This document shows positions 44,753 through 54,576 of a stretch of 64,000 nt of DNA, one piece after another. The position numbers and the translations under genes are program-made. The notes beneath the pieces are model-generated. The model saw only the letters and a list, made by a program, of their open reading frames with translations. It made no database searches and had not been told where the DNA came from. Origin of the DNA: Ixodes scapularis (lineage: Eukaryota > Arthropoda > Arachnida > Ixodida > Ixodidae); contig NW_024609846.1 in the NCBI RefSeq assembly GCF_016920785.2, forward strand, positions 108,862,831 to 108,926,830. Reading direction: 5' to 3'. Positions within the stretch are counted from its first letter, which is position 1. The number at the start of each line of letters is the position of its first letter.

Positions 44753-46490
44753 GTGAAACCGGCCGGGTCAAATTTAGATCAACAAGAACGCACTGCTCTT
44801 AATGAGTTGAAGTCAGACAGCTCCATCATGACTTTAAAGGCCGACAAAGGAAAAGGAACCGTTGTGCTTGATAGGGATGACTACATGAAAAAGATGTATG
44901 AAGTTATAAATGGCAGTCGCTATTTCGTGAGGCTATCAAGAGATCCCGCTGCTAAGTCCGAAAGAGAGTTAGCTGACCACCTTCGAGAGCTGAAAAAAAA
45001 GGACGCATCAGTGATGACCTATACCGTCGTCTCTTCTCCTTTGAGGCCGCGACACCCAAGATGTATGGACTCCCCAAAATTCACAAACCGGGTTGCCCCC
45101 TACGCCCGATTGTATATGTTATTGGTTCATCCACTTACAGCCTTTCCAAATATCTGGTTATGATTCTGAGCCCTCTTACGGGAAACAATGAGTTTAGCGT
45201 CCGGAATTCTCGTGACCTTGTTGAAGTTATACGCGCTCCGACCCTGCTACCGCACGAGGCTATGGTATCCTTTGATGTGATTTCATTATTTACGAATGTC
45301 CCCAACGCCCTGGCGGTTGATGTCGCCCGTGAACGGTTGTTGGCAGACCAGTCGTTGTCCACTCGCACAACCCTCCTTGTTGATGACGTTATACTCCTTT
45401 TGCGTTTTTGTCTCAACCTGTGTAATTTTAGTTTTAATGGGGACATATATCATCAGGTCAGCGGATGCCCTATGGGGAGTCCAGTTTCCGTAACCGTCTC
45501 GAATCTCGTCATGGAATATGTTGAGGAAAAGGTAATGTCTGGCATTGATTTCCCCGTGAAGTTCTACCGTCGCTATGTCGATGACACTTTTGTAATAGTT
45601 AACAGAGAGAACGTAACCGATTTTCACCGCAATTTAAATAGTGTCCACCCCTCAATTCAGTTCACCTGCGAACATGAAACCGATAGTACCTTGCCGTTTT
45701 TATATGTACGTGTCCATAGAACTAGTGAATCTTTCTTTAAGATAGAGACATCCGTATATGGTAAACCGTGTGACAGACGAAACTTTCTTGACTACCACTC
45801 TCATCACCCTACTCAACACAAAAAGCTCAGTTGTAAGATCGTTGCCTTCATCGTTCAGAAACAGTCCCATCTAACTCAACACTTAGCGATCAAGAACTTA
45901 GCCATGTGCGGGAGGCTTTGAAGAAACGTAACTACCCCGACCGGTTTATCAATCGCGTTAAGGAATAAATGTCCCGTCGGCGCCCGGATCGAGCCGAACG
46001 AACACGTGACGTCGTGTGCATCCCGTACGTTAAGGGGGTTTCGGAGGCATTGGGACGCGCCCTTAGGCCGTTGGGGGTACGAACTGTATACAAACCCTAC
46101 AGAACAATTGCCAATGTTATCTCCAAGCCAAAAGACCCGACCCCGCCAGAGGCAGAAAGGGTCGTCACCTACCAGGTGCAGTGCAAGGAATGTGACGCTT
46201 CCTACATTGGAGAGACGGAACGAAAAAGAAAAACAAGACTAAAAGAACACGCACGGGATGTCGCCAACTCCACGAACGCCACCCGCTTCAAGTCCGAACT
46301 CGTCGACCATGCATGGGCGTCAGGACACCAATTTGACTTTGCCAAGGCGAGGGATAAAAGGTGGGGACCGAGGAAGCTGCTGGAATCTTGGTTCATCCAG
46401 AACGACAAACGCGGAAGTTATTCATCGCTGGTAAACAAGGACCGTGGCCCCCTGCCGGACGTGTACACAAACTTTATGCCTAAATAGCCG
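44753..46490 (+). pseudogene. Penelope-like element: RT and GIY-YIG endonuclease
   Basis: An N-terminal block (IMTLKADKGKGTVVLDRDDY at 44828) is followed, after a frameshift at an 8-A run near 44993-45000, by RT. It reads KMYGLPKIHKPGCPLRPIVY at 45058, EAMVSFDVISLFTNVP at 45259 (catalytic D), SGCPMGSPVSVTVSNLVME at 45461 and RRYVDDTFVIV with YVDD at 45574-45585. Frame shifts between 45800 and 45860 precede ELSHVREALKKRNYPDRFIN. The GIY-YIG nuclease in 45969-46487 has YQVQCKECDASYIGETERKR, then RLKEHARD and ELVDHAWASGHQFDF. PLEs copy RNA into DNA at a nicked target. This copy has several lesions but keeps both catalytic domains. Confidence 0.9.
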
Positions 46491-46527
46491 AACTTTTTTG
46501 TGCGACCTTCACTCGCTCTGCGCTCTA

Positions 46528-46558
46528 CTGAAGATGCCTCCCACATGGGAGGCGAAAC
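46528..46558 (+). other. Hammerhead-like motif at the 3' end of the Penelope element
   Basis: CTGAAGA (46528-46534), a 7-bp GCCTCCC/GGGAGGC stem with loop ACAT, and GAAAC (46554-46558) reproduce the CUGANGA-helix II-GAAA core of hammerhead ribozymes. These are known in Penelope terminal repeats. One unpaired T precedes the stem. I did not find convincing helices I and III, so cleavage activity is uncertain. Confidence 0.55.
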
Positions 46559-46599
46559 GTTTAAATAAATTGTTATTTTTGTTATGTCAAGCCGTTTTT

Positions 46600-47299
46600 G
46601 TTATTACATTTATCATGTCTCTGCCCGGCTTCTGGAGTATTTTTGCGCTCCTAATTTCACCGGTACAACAGTCATGGGAGGCCACTGCGAGCGAGTGGGG
46701 ACAGAAATAATTGAGGCTTATCGGATGGCGACAAGCCCGAAAAACATAACCACCCCGTCCATTTCGCTCTCAAGAAAGGAGATTATCTTTCTGAGGCCCG
46801 CAATGGAAGCCGAACGCTGACAGACTAGGCAAGGCGACAAGGTCACCGGCAGAAGCGGCCTTTCCTTTTAAGCGTTTTTGATTCCCCTTCGACCTCGCCT
46901 TTTGCAAATCCTTTCTACCTGCTTTTGTGTCTTCGTGTGGCTGTCAGCGAGCGCGACAGCCGCTTTAAGCAAATCAAAAGGGTGAAGCGAAACGCGTGAC
47001 CCAGCGTGACCTCTCTACGTAGGACGCGTAGGACAAAAACGTTTGGACGGAAATGTTTCACGTGACTTTCTCTGTAACCCTGATGGGATCTCTGGGGCTG
47101 TCGTTTTCGCCGTTTGCCTAGTTATAGAAATAAGCGGGCCACGTAGGTCCGGTTTTCGAACTGCTCTTCAGTGTTCTGTTGCTTTCGTGCGCTGCAGACG
47201 CGGCTGTGTTTTTTCGTCGTAAACGGTCGGAATACGTCCAAGCCAATTTTCCGGTAACAGCCATTTTTTGCACCGGAGTTCGTGGAATACTTGTGATGT
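46600..47299. other. Element B interior, no gene recognised
   Basis: No recognised coding motif. It is GC-moderate sequence leading into the transcript module; CACGTGAC near 47058 parallels the CACGTGAC upstream of the core in A2 (51654). Confidence 0.4.
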
Positions 47300-47633
47300 G
47301 TTTGTTGGACACGCTTCGACAAAAACTGCTCTTCGCCGACGACGAGACGTCAGTCCTCGAATCCTCGAATGTGTTTGTGGGGTGCCTGATTTGGATTATG
47401 CATCTATCAAGGATTACATGATATCGCTCTTTTATTAGTAAGTGCACTGCAAGCATGATTCAGATAGTCGTCCTGCTTACCTTTCAATCTCCGCTGTTTT
47501 TGTGTGATGAGTTTTGCTTGGCATGAGGACAGTGTTAATTGTATTCTATAATTTGCTTTTCGTTTTACAGAGAAGTGTGACCTTTGTAAATATGTTGAGA
47601 ATACACTGTGTGCAATGATAGTTGTTTAATAAA
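47300..47633 (+). other. Transcript module of element B (exon-like core, intron, poly(A))
   Basis: GTGTTTGTGGGGTGCCTGAT (47372 on) and AAGGATTACATG (near 47410) align with the A2 core. A donor AGTAAGTGCACTGCAAG has its GT at 47438, an acceptor TTCGTTTTACAG ends at 47570 (133-base intron), and AATAAA lies at 47628-47633. One plus-strand frame is open for more than 70 codons up to the donor and ends LDYASIKDYMISLFY, comparable with TDYIFQVRYF in A2. It is more diverged than the A/C pair. No protein family recognised. Confidence 0.55.
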
Positions 47634-48189
47634 CTTCAGGAAACGATCGAAAAAAATTTGTTTGTCCGTATAAGTGATTGGATATGCAACAAATGACATG
47701 CAACGTACACATACTTGCACGACGTTCGGCCAATACGAAGCAGACGCACCGTAGAGTTTTCGCACAATATTGCGCGAACGCTAGGCCGGGGCGAAACAGC
47801 TGTACGGCCATACCTGCCGGGTATCAAACGGTGGTACAAAGCTGGACAGTTGAGCGATATTGGAACCGACTTTCGGCCGGCACTGGCACGGTACTGCAAA
47901 GTATTGCCGTGCAGCTTGGGAACGGAGGTGATGACATCTTACCATCGTGTTTCCAACGCTTGTTTAATTTATTTCTCTTCTGGGACGCGTGAAAGAGCAC
48001 TTCTGTGACACACCAGAGATATTCGAAACTTGGGCTGGCCTCTCGGCTTTCTTTGCCACTTTTGGCACTTATTTGGCACTTCAGTGGGTAGCCAGAGAAA
48101 AGCCAAACTTCGGCATGCCCCGAATCGACAAATTAAGATCTACTGCGGCAGTTATGGCTCAAGTCTGGCACTTACTCTGGCGCTCCTCT
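47634..48189. other. Element B interior between module and right array
   Basis: No gene recognised. The first bases after the poly(A) signal (ACTTCAGGAAACGATCG) still resemble A2 downstream sequence; similarity then fades. Confidence 0.4.
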
Positions 48190-49200
48190 GGCGGACCAGA
48201 GAAACGCCAAACCTTGGCACGTCCCAAATACCGAAATTAGGCGTTACTCTGGCAGCTATGGCTCAAGTATGGCACCAACTTTGGCGCTCCTCTGGCGGAC
48301 CCGAGAAAAGCCAAACTTTGGCACGTCCCAAATACCGAAATTAGGCGTTACTCTGGCAGCTATGGCTGAAGTATGGCACCAACTTTGGCGCTCCTCTGGC
48401 GGACCCGAGAAAAGCCAAACTTTGGCACGTCCCAAATACCGAAATTAGGCCTTACTCTGGCAGCTATGGCTGAAGTATGGCACCAACTTTGGCGCTCCTC
48501 TGGCGGACCCAAGAAAAGCCAAACTTTGGCACGTCCCAAATACCGAAATTAGGCGTTACTCTGGCAGCTATGGCTGAAGTATGGCACCAACTTTATCGCT
48601 CCTCTGGCGGACCCGAGAAAAGCCAAACTTTGGCACGTCCCAAATACCGAAATTAGGCGTTACTCTGGCAGCTATGGCTGAATTATGGCACCAACTTTGG
48701 CACTCCTCTGGCGGACCCGAGAAAAGCCAAACTTTGGCACGTCCCAAATACCGAAATTAGGCGTTACTCTGGCAGCTATGGCTGAAGTATGGCACCAACT
48801 TTGGCGCTCCTCTGGCGGACCCGAGAAAAGCCAAACTTTGGCACGTCCCAAATACCGAAATTAGGCGTTACTCTGGCAGCTATGGCTGAAGTATGGCACC
48901 AACTTTGGCGCTCCTCTGGCGGACCAGAGAAACGCCAAACCTTGGCATGCCCCGCATTCCCAGATTAGGATTTACTATGCCAGTTATGGCTCAAGTATGG
49001 CACCAACTTTGGCACTCCTCTGGCGTAGCAGAGAAGAGCCAAACTTTGGCATGCCCTAGGATCGCCCAACTAAGGCTATAGTTAGGCACCGTACTTTGGC
49101 ACTGATGAGTGCCATGGTGCAAAAACCTAACTGCGCCAAAGTTGGGCCCTTATGTTTGCCAGACCTTTGCCCAAGTTGGGCATTCCTCTGGCGTGCTACC
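48190..49200. repeat. Right subterminal array of element B, 104-bp units
   Basis: GC(G/C)TTACTCTGGCAGCTATGG recurs at 48241, 48345, 48449, 48553, 48657, 48761 and 48865, each 104 bases apart. Each unit contains GCGCTCCTCTGGCGGACC and GCCAAACTTTGGCACGTCCC. Units are nearly identical in the middle and decay at both edges, a pattern of recent array expansion. Confidence 0.9.
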
Positions 49201-49206
49201 TGGGTA

Positions 49207-50388
49207 GGTTTTGATCTGACTTACATGGAGGAAGGATATAAAGTAAATCAAATATTGCCAGGAATAATGTATCAGACGACATTGTACTAGTATCAGAAAG
49301 TCGTGAGACAATACAGGAACTGATAAGGATTTGCAGCAGAGAAGGGGACAATTTAAGACTAAACTTTAGTAGGGACAAGTCGGGTATAATTGCAGTCGGT
49401 TATAAAGACGAGAAGGGGGAACCCCTGGAGATAGAGGACACATTGATAGAACACGTAGAATAGTAAAATATCTGGTTATATGGTTAAGTCAAGGAAGACG
49501 ATATCTAAAAGACCATGAAGATATTGTAATAAAGAAGGGGAAACGAGATTCAGCTATCATGAAACACAGGGCACTATGGAACTACAATAGATATGAAGTC
49601 GCTAGGGGGGTATGGAAGGTGCCAGGACTGCGATTTGCGAATGCGGTATTGTGTATGAGGTCAGAAATCCAGGCAGGTTTAGGGACACAGCAAAGGAGTG
49701 TAAGTATGTCGGCATTGGGGTCACATGGGAATACACCAAATGAGGGAGTACAGGGGGATATGGGTTGGGCATCTTTCGAGAGTAGAGAGGCGATAAGTAA
49801 AGTCAAATTTGAACAAAGACTAGCTGAAATTGAGGAGACACGATGGGCAGCGAAAGTGCACAAGTATCTACATATGAAAAGTCTAAACACTAAGTGGACG
49901 AGCCGAACCCGCAAGCTGACATCTAAGTATATTCAACGAGGTGGAGCCGATCAGAGCATATCAGTAGAAAAGGGAGTAAAGGAAACAGTGAGGAAATTGT
50001 GGGAAGAGAGAATGCAGGGGAAATCAGCTTTAGCAATATACGGGGCTCAAAAACAAGAAATAAAGAAGGAACAGCTGTATGATAATTCAGCGGGGAGCTC
50101 TTTGTTGGTTGAGGCTCGAACGGGGGTGCTGCGAACGAAAACGTATAGGGTTAAATTTCAGGAAGTAGACACTATGTGTGACGTATGCAACCGCGAAAGG
50201 GAAACTATAGAACATGTAATTTTAAGGTGCACGGGGCTCCGTCCCACCCTCTTGAGCTGATAACTACGGATTTGGGGGGGACACTGGGTTTTCCGGACAT
50301 GGATGGACAAATGGATAGAGAAAGAATAGCGGTAACTAAGAGGAGATTGGAAGTTTGGTGGAAAAGATTCGTGAGTGCCTGGAGCTGA
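49207..50388 (+). pseudogene. LINE-1 ORF2 part 3: RT active site to C-terminus
   Basis: The part starts GFDLTYMEEGYKVNQILPGI then SDDIVLVSESRETIQELIRI, the RT catalytic motif with SDD in place of YADD (49275-49283). After a frame change it reads YNRYEVARGVWKVPGLRFAN, a central linker (VHKYLHMKSLNTKWTSRTRK) and a Cys/His motif (MCDVCNRERETIEHVILRC) at 50173-50230. A last frameshift gives ERIAVTKRRLEVWWKRFVSA, ending at the stop before 50388. Together with parts 1 and 2 this makes a complete ORF2, dead through frameshifts and altered catalytic residues. Confidence 0.85.
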
Positions 50389-50684
50389 GCCGGTTGGTAT
50401 GACATGATTCTGAAGGTTTCCAGCTGAACGTAGAAGTAAAAACCAAGGAGTGGAAGTAAAAACCTAGGAGTGGAGAGCAGTGTGTGTCTCTTTTTCTCCA
50501 CTCCTTGGTTTTTACTTCTACGTTCAGCTGGAAACCTTCAGAATCGTGGAAAAGATCTAGGGAAGGAAAAAAAAACTGATATAAATAAGCAATGTAATCA
50601 TCTTAAAAAGGGGCGTCGGGTTGTGCTATAACAAAATTTTTACAATTTAATAAAAAAAGAAGGGGTGACGAAATGTAAGGCTAG
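50389..50684 (+). other. LINE-1 3' untranslated region with an inverted repeat
   Basis: GCTGAACGTAGAAGTAAAAACCAAGGAGTGGA (50422 on) recurs inverted from about 50497, separated by a second partial copy (GGAGTGGAAGTAAAAACC). The hairpin would span about 50400-50550. The remainder is AT-rich and leads to the A2 insertion. Confidence 0.6.
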
Positions 50685-52777
50685 CCCTACTGAAAAAAAC
50701 CATTTGGCGCCTATATGAAAATAAACGGGTCCATACCGGTAACAGTTTAACCATACCGGTCACCAGTTTGTCAAAGGGGTCGCCCGTATGGCTCAAAGGG
50801 GTCCCCCGTATGAGCCATAACGGTCACCTATTTAGACAAACAGGTCACTCCTTTGGCAAACGGGTCGCTCGTCTGGGCAAATGGGTCGTTTGTCTGGGCA
50901 AATGGGCGACTCGTTTGGGCAAAGTTGTCGCACGTTTGCTCAAACCGGTGACCCTGTTGCAAACTGTACCGGTTTACTCAAACGGCTATCCGGAGCCCGT
51001 TTGATATTGAACGTACAGATCGGCGGCGTGAACACGCCTAGCGTTTCAGCCGTGGCAACCAATGTTTCTGGAAGGCTGGGAGCGCCGGTTCATCGATTTG
51101 AGATCGTCCGCGTAATGCAAGTAATTATATTTATATTTCAATTGCGCTGATGTTCGCTTATACTGCAACTAAAACTAATACCTTTTTTGTTGCTGTTTTA
51201 CGTAATCGCGCGACGCTGGTGAGCCGATATTTTTGACAAACTTTAAAACTTTGTCCATCTTTGTTGCCTCAATTTACTTATTCAGCTCGAATCTCTCGCA
51301 GAAGACGCGACCGCGTGAAAGAATGTACGTCTAGACTCCGTTTAACTTTAATTCTAGGTGCAGCGAAGGTAGCACGCGTACACGCGGCTGCAAGAACATC
51401 GAGCATTGCGGGAGCAGGCCCGCCGTTGCAGCAGTCAAACTACGAGCTCGCGCTGAGTACTTTCTTCACTCGGGCGCAAGCCAAGCTTCTGGCCGCCCCG
51501 CCGCTATTTCCAAGGTTGGAGCGTGCTAAAATGTGCGCGCGCGTGTTTTTTTTTTTTCGAGGTTACAAGAGCACATCTCACTGGAATGCCTGTGGAGAGG
51601 GAGAGGGGCTGTCCCTGCGGTCCTCGCCCCCTCCCTCCTCTCTTGTTACCCGTCACGTGACCCTCAGCCGCGCGCGAGCTACGCGCTGCTAAGCATCGAG
51701 ATCCGGAAGGGTGCGCCTGACAGCCGCTTTTTTCTTTGTCTGCTTGTTGTCATTTCCAGCTCGAACTTCGCGCGTCCACCTGCTTCGATCTGTCGCCTAA
51801 CCCTGCGGTCTTATTAGGATGTCTCTTGACAACGTATTTGATTTGCACCAAAGCTATCACTGTTCGAAAAGTCCTACGCCTATATCGGCAACAAGTGATT
51901 CTTCGAAGAAGTCAGGAATTCTTGCAGTTTGGTTGGGTTCGGCAATTGACAGCTTGTGCGCCACATCGTGTTGAAACTTCCAAGGAGCCGTTCCCTCTCG
52001 TTTGTGTTTGTGTGGTTGTCCTGCTTTGACCGAGTCGACAAATATCACGGATTACATCTTTCAAGTCCGCTATTTTTATGGTAAGTGCACTGCAACCTAC
52101 ATCTTGGCAACGATTGACCGTTCTTCTACTCGTACTCTTCCAGATTATCTATATAATTATGCAGCCGCTATTCTCGCGGCAGCCGGGCGAATAATTTTCC
52201 GAAAGTCTACCTTCATAGTCTAGAATAACCTCGGTTCTTGTTCGGTTTGCTATCTCCTCAGTTGTATAAAAGCTTAGAATTCCTCTTACATTTCACAGAT
52301 CGCTTGCTTGTTTGTAGTTGTCTACAGAAGACGTAATAAACTTTGAGGAGAATTGAAAACAATCTTTTGTGTCTGTTTTCCTGTTCATTTGCAAAGCACC
52401 TACGTGAGCACATTTGTTCTACGTGTTTCCTCTGTTTCCTCCATGTTATAAATAGGTTTATGAGTTTCGGAACGTCTTAATAAAATTAAGATAACCAACC
52501 TACCAGACGATTCCCATTTAGGGCTAGCGCATAATTTCCCGATTCAAATGGCACGTTCAAACGTGTGGTCACGTGCAAGGTCGACGGGCACCTGTGTCAA
52601 ATGGGTACCGTTTCGAGCGGGTACCGTTTCAAGTGGGTACCGTTTCGAGCGGGCACCGTTTCAAACAGCTACACGTATCCCATAATCACGTTTGATTCAA
52701 ACGGGTCGACAAGTTTGCACCCGTTTGATTTACCAGTTTGCCACCCGTTTGAATTTTAAATGTCTTTTTCAGTAGGG
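50685..52777 (+). mobile_element. Element A2: 2.1 kb copy of A1 in opposite orientation
   Basis: CCCTACTGAAAAAAACCATT at 50685 and CTTTTTCAGTAGGG ending 52777 are the TIRs; AG flanks both sides (50683-50684, 52778-52779). The host is the LINE-1 3' untranslated region: GGTGGCACAAGCTGCC and the (CATC)n tail resume at 52779. Its arrays (50700-51010, 52550-52760), GC-rich region (51250-51720), core (51860-52080), intron and poly(A) signal all match A1 in reverse complement. A1 and A2 differ by small indels, so they are sibling insertions and not a single event. Confidence 0.9.
52081..52340 (+). other. Terminal intron and poly(A) module of A2
   Basis: Donor GTAAGTGCACTGCAACC begins at 52081. The best-conserved acceptor, TTGTCTACAG, ends at 52327 (247-base intron). 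AATAAA is at 52335-52340. A second acceptor candidate (CATTTCACAG) lies near 52300. Confidence 0.65.
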
Positions 52778-52815
52778 AGGTGGCACAAGCTGCCGCCCGT
52801 TATAAAGGGCCCTTA

Positions 52816-52832
52816 CCATCCATCCATCCATC
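52816..52832 (+). repeat. (CATC)n tail of LINE-1
   Basis: Four CATC units end the LINE-1 3' untranslated region directly after GCCCTTAC. Short tandem tails of this kind mark the 3' end of target-primed insertions. Confidence 0.75.
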
Positions 52833-53139
52833 CTCTGTCTTCTTTGCTAGTCTATACTAGTGAAGCGGGCAAACTTACTAACCCCTGGATAGGTATTTTC
52901 GGCACTGCTAAACTGTAATTTGTGGGACACCGCTATCAGATAGCACTGATGTCACTGTCATCCGCATGTACACTGTTTAGAGCGCAGCTCTTAGGGGCCC
53001 GTTTCCGGCTTGAGCGGCGTCGGCGTCGCCGTCGCCGTCGGCGTCGCCGTCGCCGTCGCCGTCGGCGTCGGCGTCGGCGTAACCGCGCGGTGCATCATGG
53101 GAAATGTCCCATAATGCACCGCGCGAGCCCCCCACCGGG

Positions 53140-53365
53140 GTCACGTGACTTCGTGGGGGGGGGCACGTGACCCCCCGAGGTCACGTGACCCCCCGAAGTC
53201 ACGTGACTCCCCTGAGGTCACGTGACCCCCTCCTCGAGGTCACGTGACCCCCCGAGGTCACGTGACCTCGAGGGTCACGTGACCGCGGATGTTGCGTGAC
53301 CCCGAGGTCACGCAACATCCGCGGGGGTCACGTGACCCCCCGAGGTCACGTGACCCCCGCGGATG
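53140..53365. repeat. Array of GGTCACGTGACC E-box palindromes
   Basis: About ten CACGTG cores, nearly all within TCACGTGA, are spaced about 15-25 bases by CCCCCCGAGG-type spacers. A pair of GCGGATGTTGCGTGACC and inverse sits in the middle. CACGTG is the high-affinity site of bHLH proteins, so binding is plausible but unproven. Confidence 0.85.
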
Positions 53366-53381
53366 TTGCGTGACCCCCCGA

Positions 53382-54005
53382 TGACGTCATCGACACTGAT
53401 GACGTCACCGGCATCCACATTGTCATCGTCATCATCACTGATGACGTCATCATCAGTGATGATGACGATGACGATGCGGATGCCGGTGACGTCATCAGTG
53501 ATGATGACGATGACGATGTGGATGCCGGTGACGTCATCAGTGATGATGATGACGATGTGGATGCCGGTGACGTCATCAGTGATGATGACGATGACGATGT
53601 GGATGCCGGTGACGTCATCAACGATGATGACGTCATCAGTGATGATGACGTCATCAGTGATGATGACGTCATCAGTGATAATGACGATGACGATGCGGAT
53701 GCCGGTGACGTCATCAGTGATGATGACGATTACGATGTGGATGCCGGTGACGTCATCAGTGATGATGACGATGACGATGTGGATGCCGGTGACGTCATCA
53801 GTGACGTCACTGATGTCGTCACTGGCATCCGCATCGTCATCGTCATCATCACTGATGACGTCGTCAGCGACGTCACTGATGACGTCACCGACATTCGCAT
53901 CGTCATCGTCATCATCACTGGTGAAGTCATCAGTGACGTCACTAATGACGTCATCGGTACCCGCATCGTCATCGTCACTGATGACATCATCAGTGACGTC
54001 AGTGA
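53382..54005. repeat. Array of TGACGTCA (CRE) palindromes
   Basis: Eighteen exact TGACGTCA palindromes by my count, separated by (GAT)n/(GAC)n-like spacers and a recurrent GATGTGGATGCCGG block. TGACGTCA is the consensus cAMP-response element bound by CREB/ATF bZIP proteins. The left part of the array is in one orientation and the right part in the other (CATCGTCATCGTCATCATCA). The open frames of 177-267 codons here are repeat artefacts. Confidence 0.9.
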
Positions 54006-54199
54006 TGACATCATCGGCATTGGGGGTCACGTGACCCCCAAGGTCACGTGACCCCCCAAGGTCACGTGCCCCCACCCCCCTGGTTAGTCTAACCCCCCCC
54101 CCCCCCAGCACCCTTCCCTCCTCCTCCTCAAGAGCTGCGCTCTAATTCGGCGTTACAGGGAGTTGTAAGCGGCTTTCACTTTTTTTGAAAGTAGTTCAC

Positions 54200-54576
54200 C
54201 TTCTCGTCCTATTTTTTCTATTTTTAGTATAAAAATAGGAATGGAACGAGCATAATTTTGGATATTTAGGATGTTTAGAGACCGTCGAATGAGTTATCAC
54301 CAAGAACAGACGATCTGAGAAATATCTTTAGTGCACCTTTAAGTCATTACCTGTTCTCCTTTTTGTGTGCCTGCCTGTTTGTGTACTTGTTTTTTCTGCC
54401 ACTAGTCTGTCCTCCTGAATAAGTCAATGAAGTGAAAACTATAGACAAAATGTCTTGTAGGCCCAGATACGTACCTCACCATCCCGGACAGCAAAGAGAG
54501 GCGACCAAAAGGAGGCCACGGCCTCACCAGGTGAAGCACCCACTGCAGCACCTAGAAGGACAAATTAAAGGTTAGA
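54200..54576. other. Right half of a MITE and unassigned spacer
   Basis: TTAGGATGTTTAGAG and CACCTTTAAG at about 54265-54342 resemble the right half of the TTAA-flanked MITE at 34669-35143. The remainder up to the LINE-2 target duplication (54567-54576) shows nothing I recognise. Confidence 0.4.

Larger units (their letters stand above)
41758..49204 (+). mobile_element. Element B: 7.4 kb TIR element in LINE-1 reverse transcriptase
   Basis: CCCAGGCAGCAC at 41758 and the inverted GTGCTACCTGGG ending 49204 are the termini; TA flanks both sides (41756-41757, 49205-49206). Excision with one TA gives EQCN-L-GFDLTYMEEGY, a smooth LINE reading. Inside are a left GCCAAA-type array (41765-42600), a small TIR MITE, a 17-bp-flanked mini-insertion, a Penelope-like element (44753-46490), the transcript module on the plus strand (47300-47633) and a right 104-bp tandem array (48190-49200). 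No transposase is recognisable. Confidence 0.85.
36288..52832 (+). mobile_element. LINE-1: non-LTR retrotransposon split by elements A1, B and A2
   Basis: Coding blocks at 36420-37676 (ORF1) and 37768-38139, 40131-41757 and 49207-50388 (ORF2) lie in order on the plus strand. The tail GGTGGCACAAG...(CATC)n ends at 52832, after A2. The native length without insertions would be about 5 kb. The 5' limit is uncertain (chosen near 36288, where the sequence style changes) and I found no target-site duplication. The clade is not certain. The SGNH-like ORF1 occurs in CR1-type elements, while the Cys/His C-terminus is more like other arthropod LINEs. Confidence 0.8.
52980..54142. mobile_element. TIR element filled with CACGTG and TGACGTCA palindromes
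   Basis: GAGCGCAGCTCTTAGG at 52980 and CCTCAAGAGCTGCGCTC ending 54142 are inverted ends with TA on both sides (52978-52979, 54143-54144), a Tc1/mariner-type footprint. Inside: a GTCGCC/GTCGGC triplet tract (53015-53080), a hairpin GGTGCATCATGGGAAATGTC and inverse (53089-53124), a CACGTG array (53140-53365), a TGACGTCA array (53382-54005) and three more CACGTG sites (54026-54070). No transposase. Confidence 0.8.

Noticed and set aside
48190..49200. CRISPR-like array of regular repeats
   Set aside because: The 104-bp units are continuous tandem repeats without unique spacers, lie in a eukaryotic transposon terminus, and no cas genes are present.
53308..54111. Open frames of 177-267 codons on both strands, Asp- or Ser/Met-rich
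   Set aside because: They are translations of the TGACGTCA/GATGAC repeat, which has no stop codon in several frames. All frames are equally open and none has non-repetitive content.
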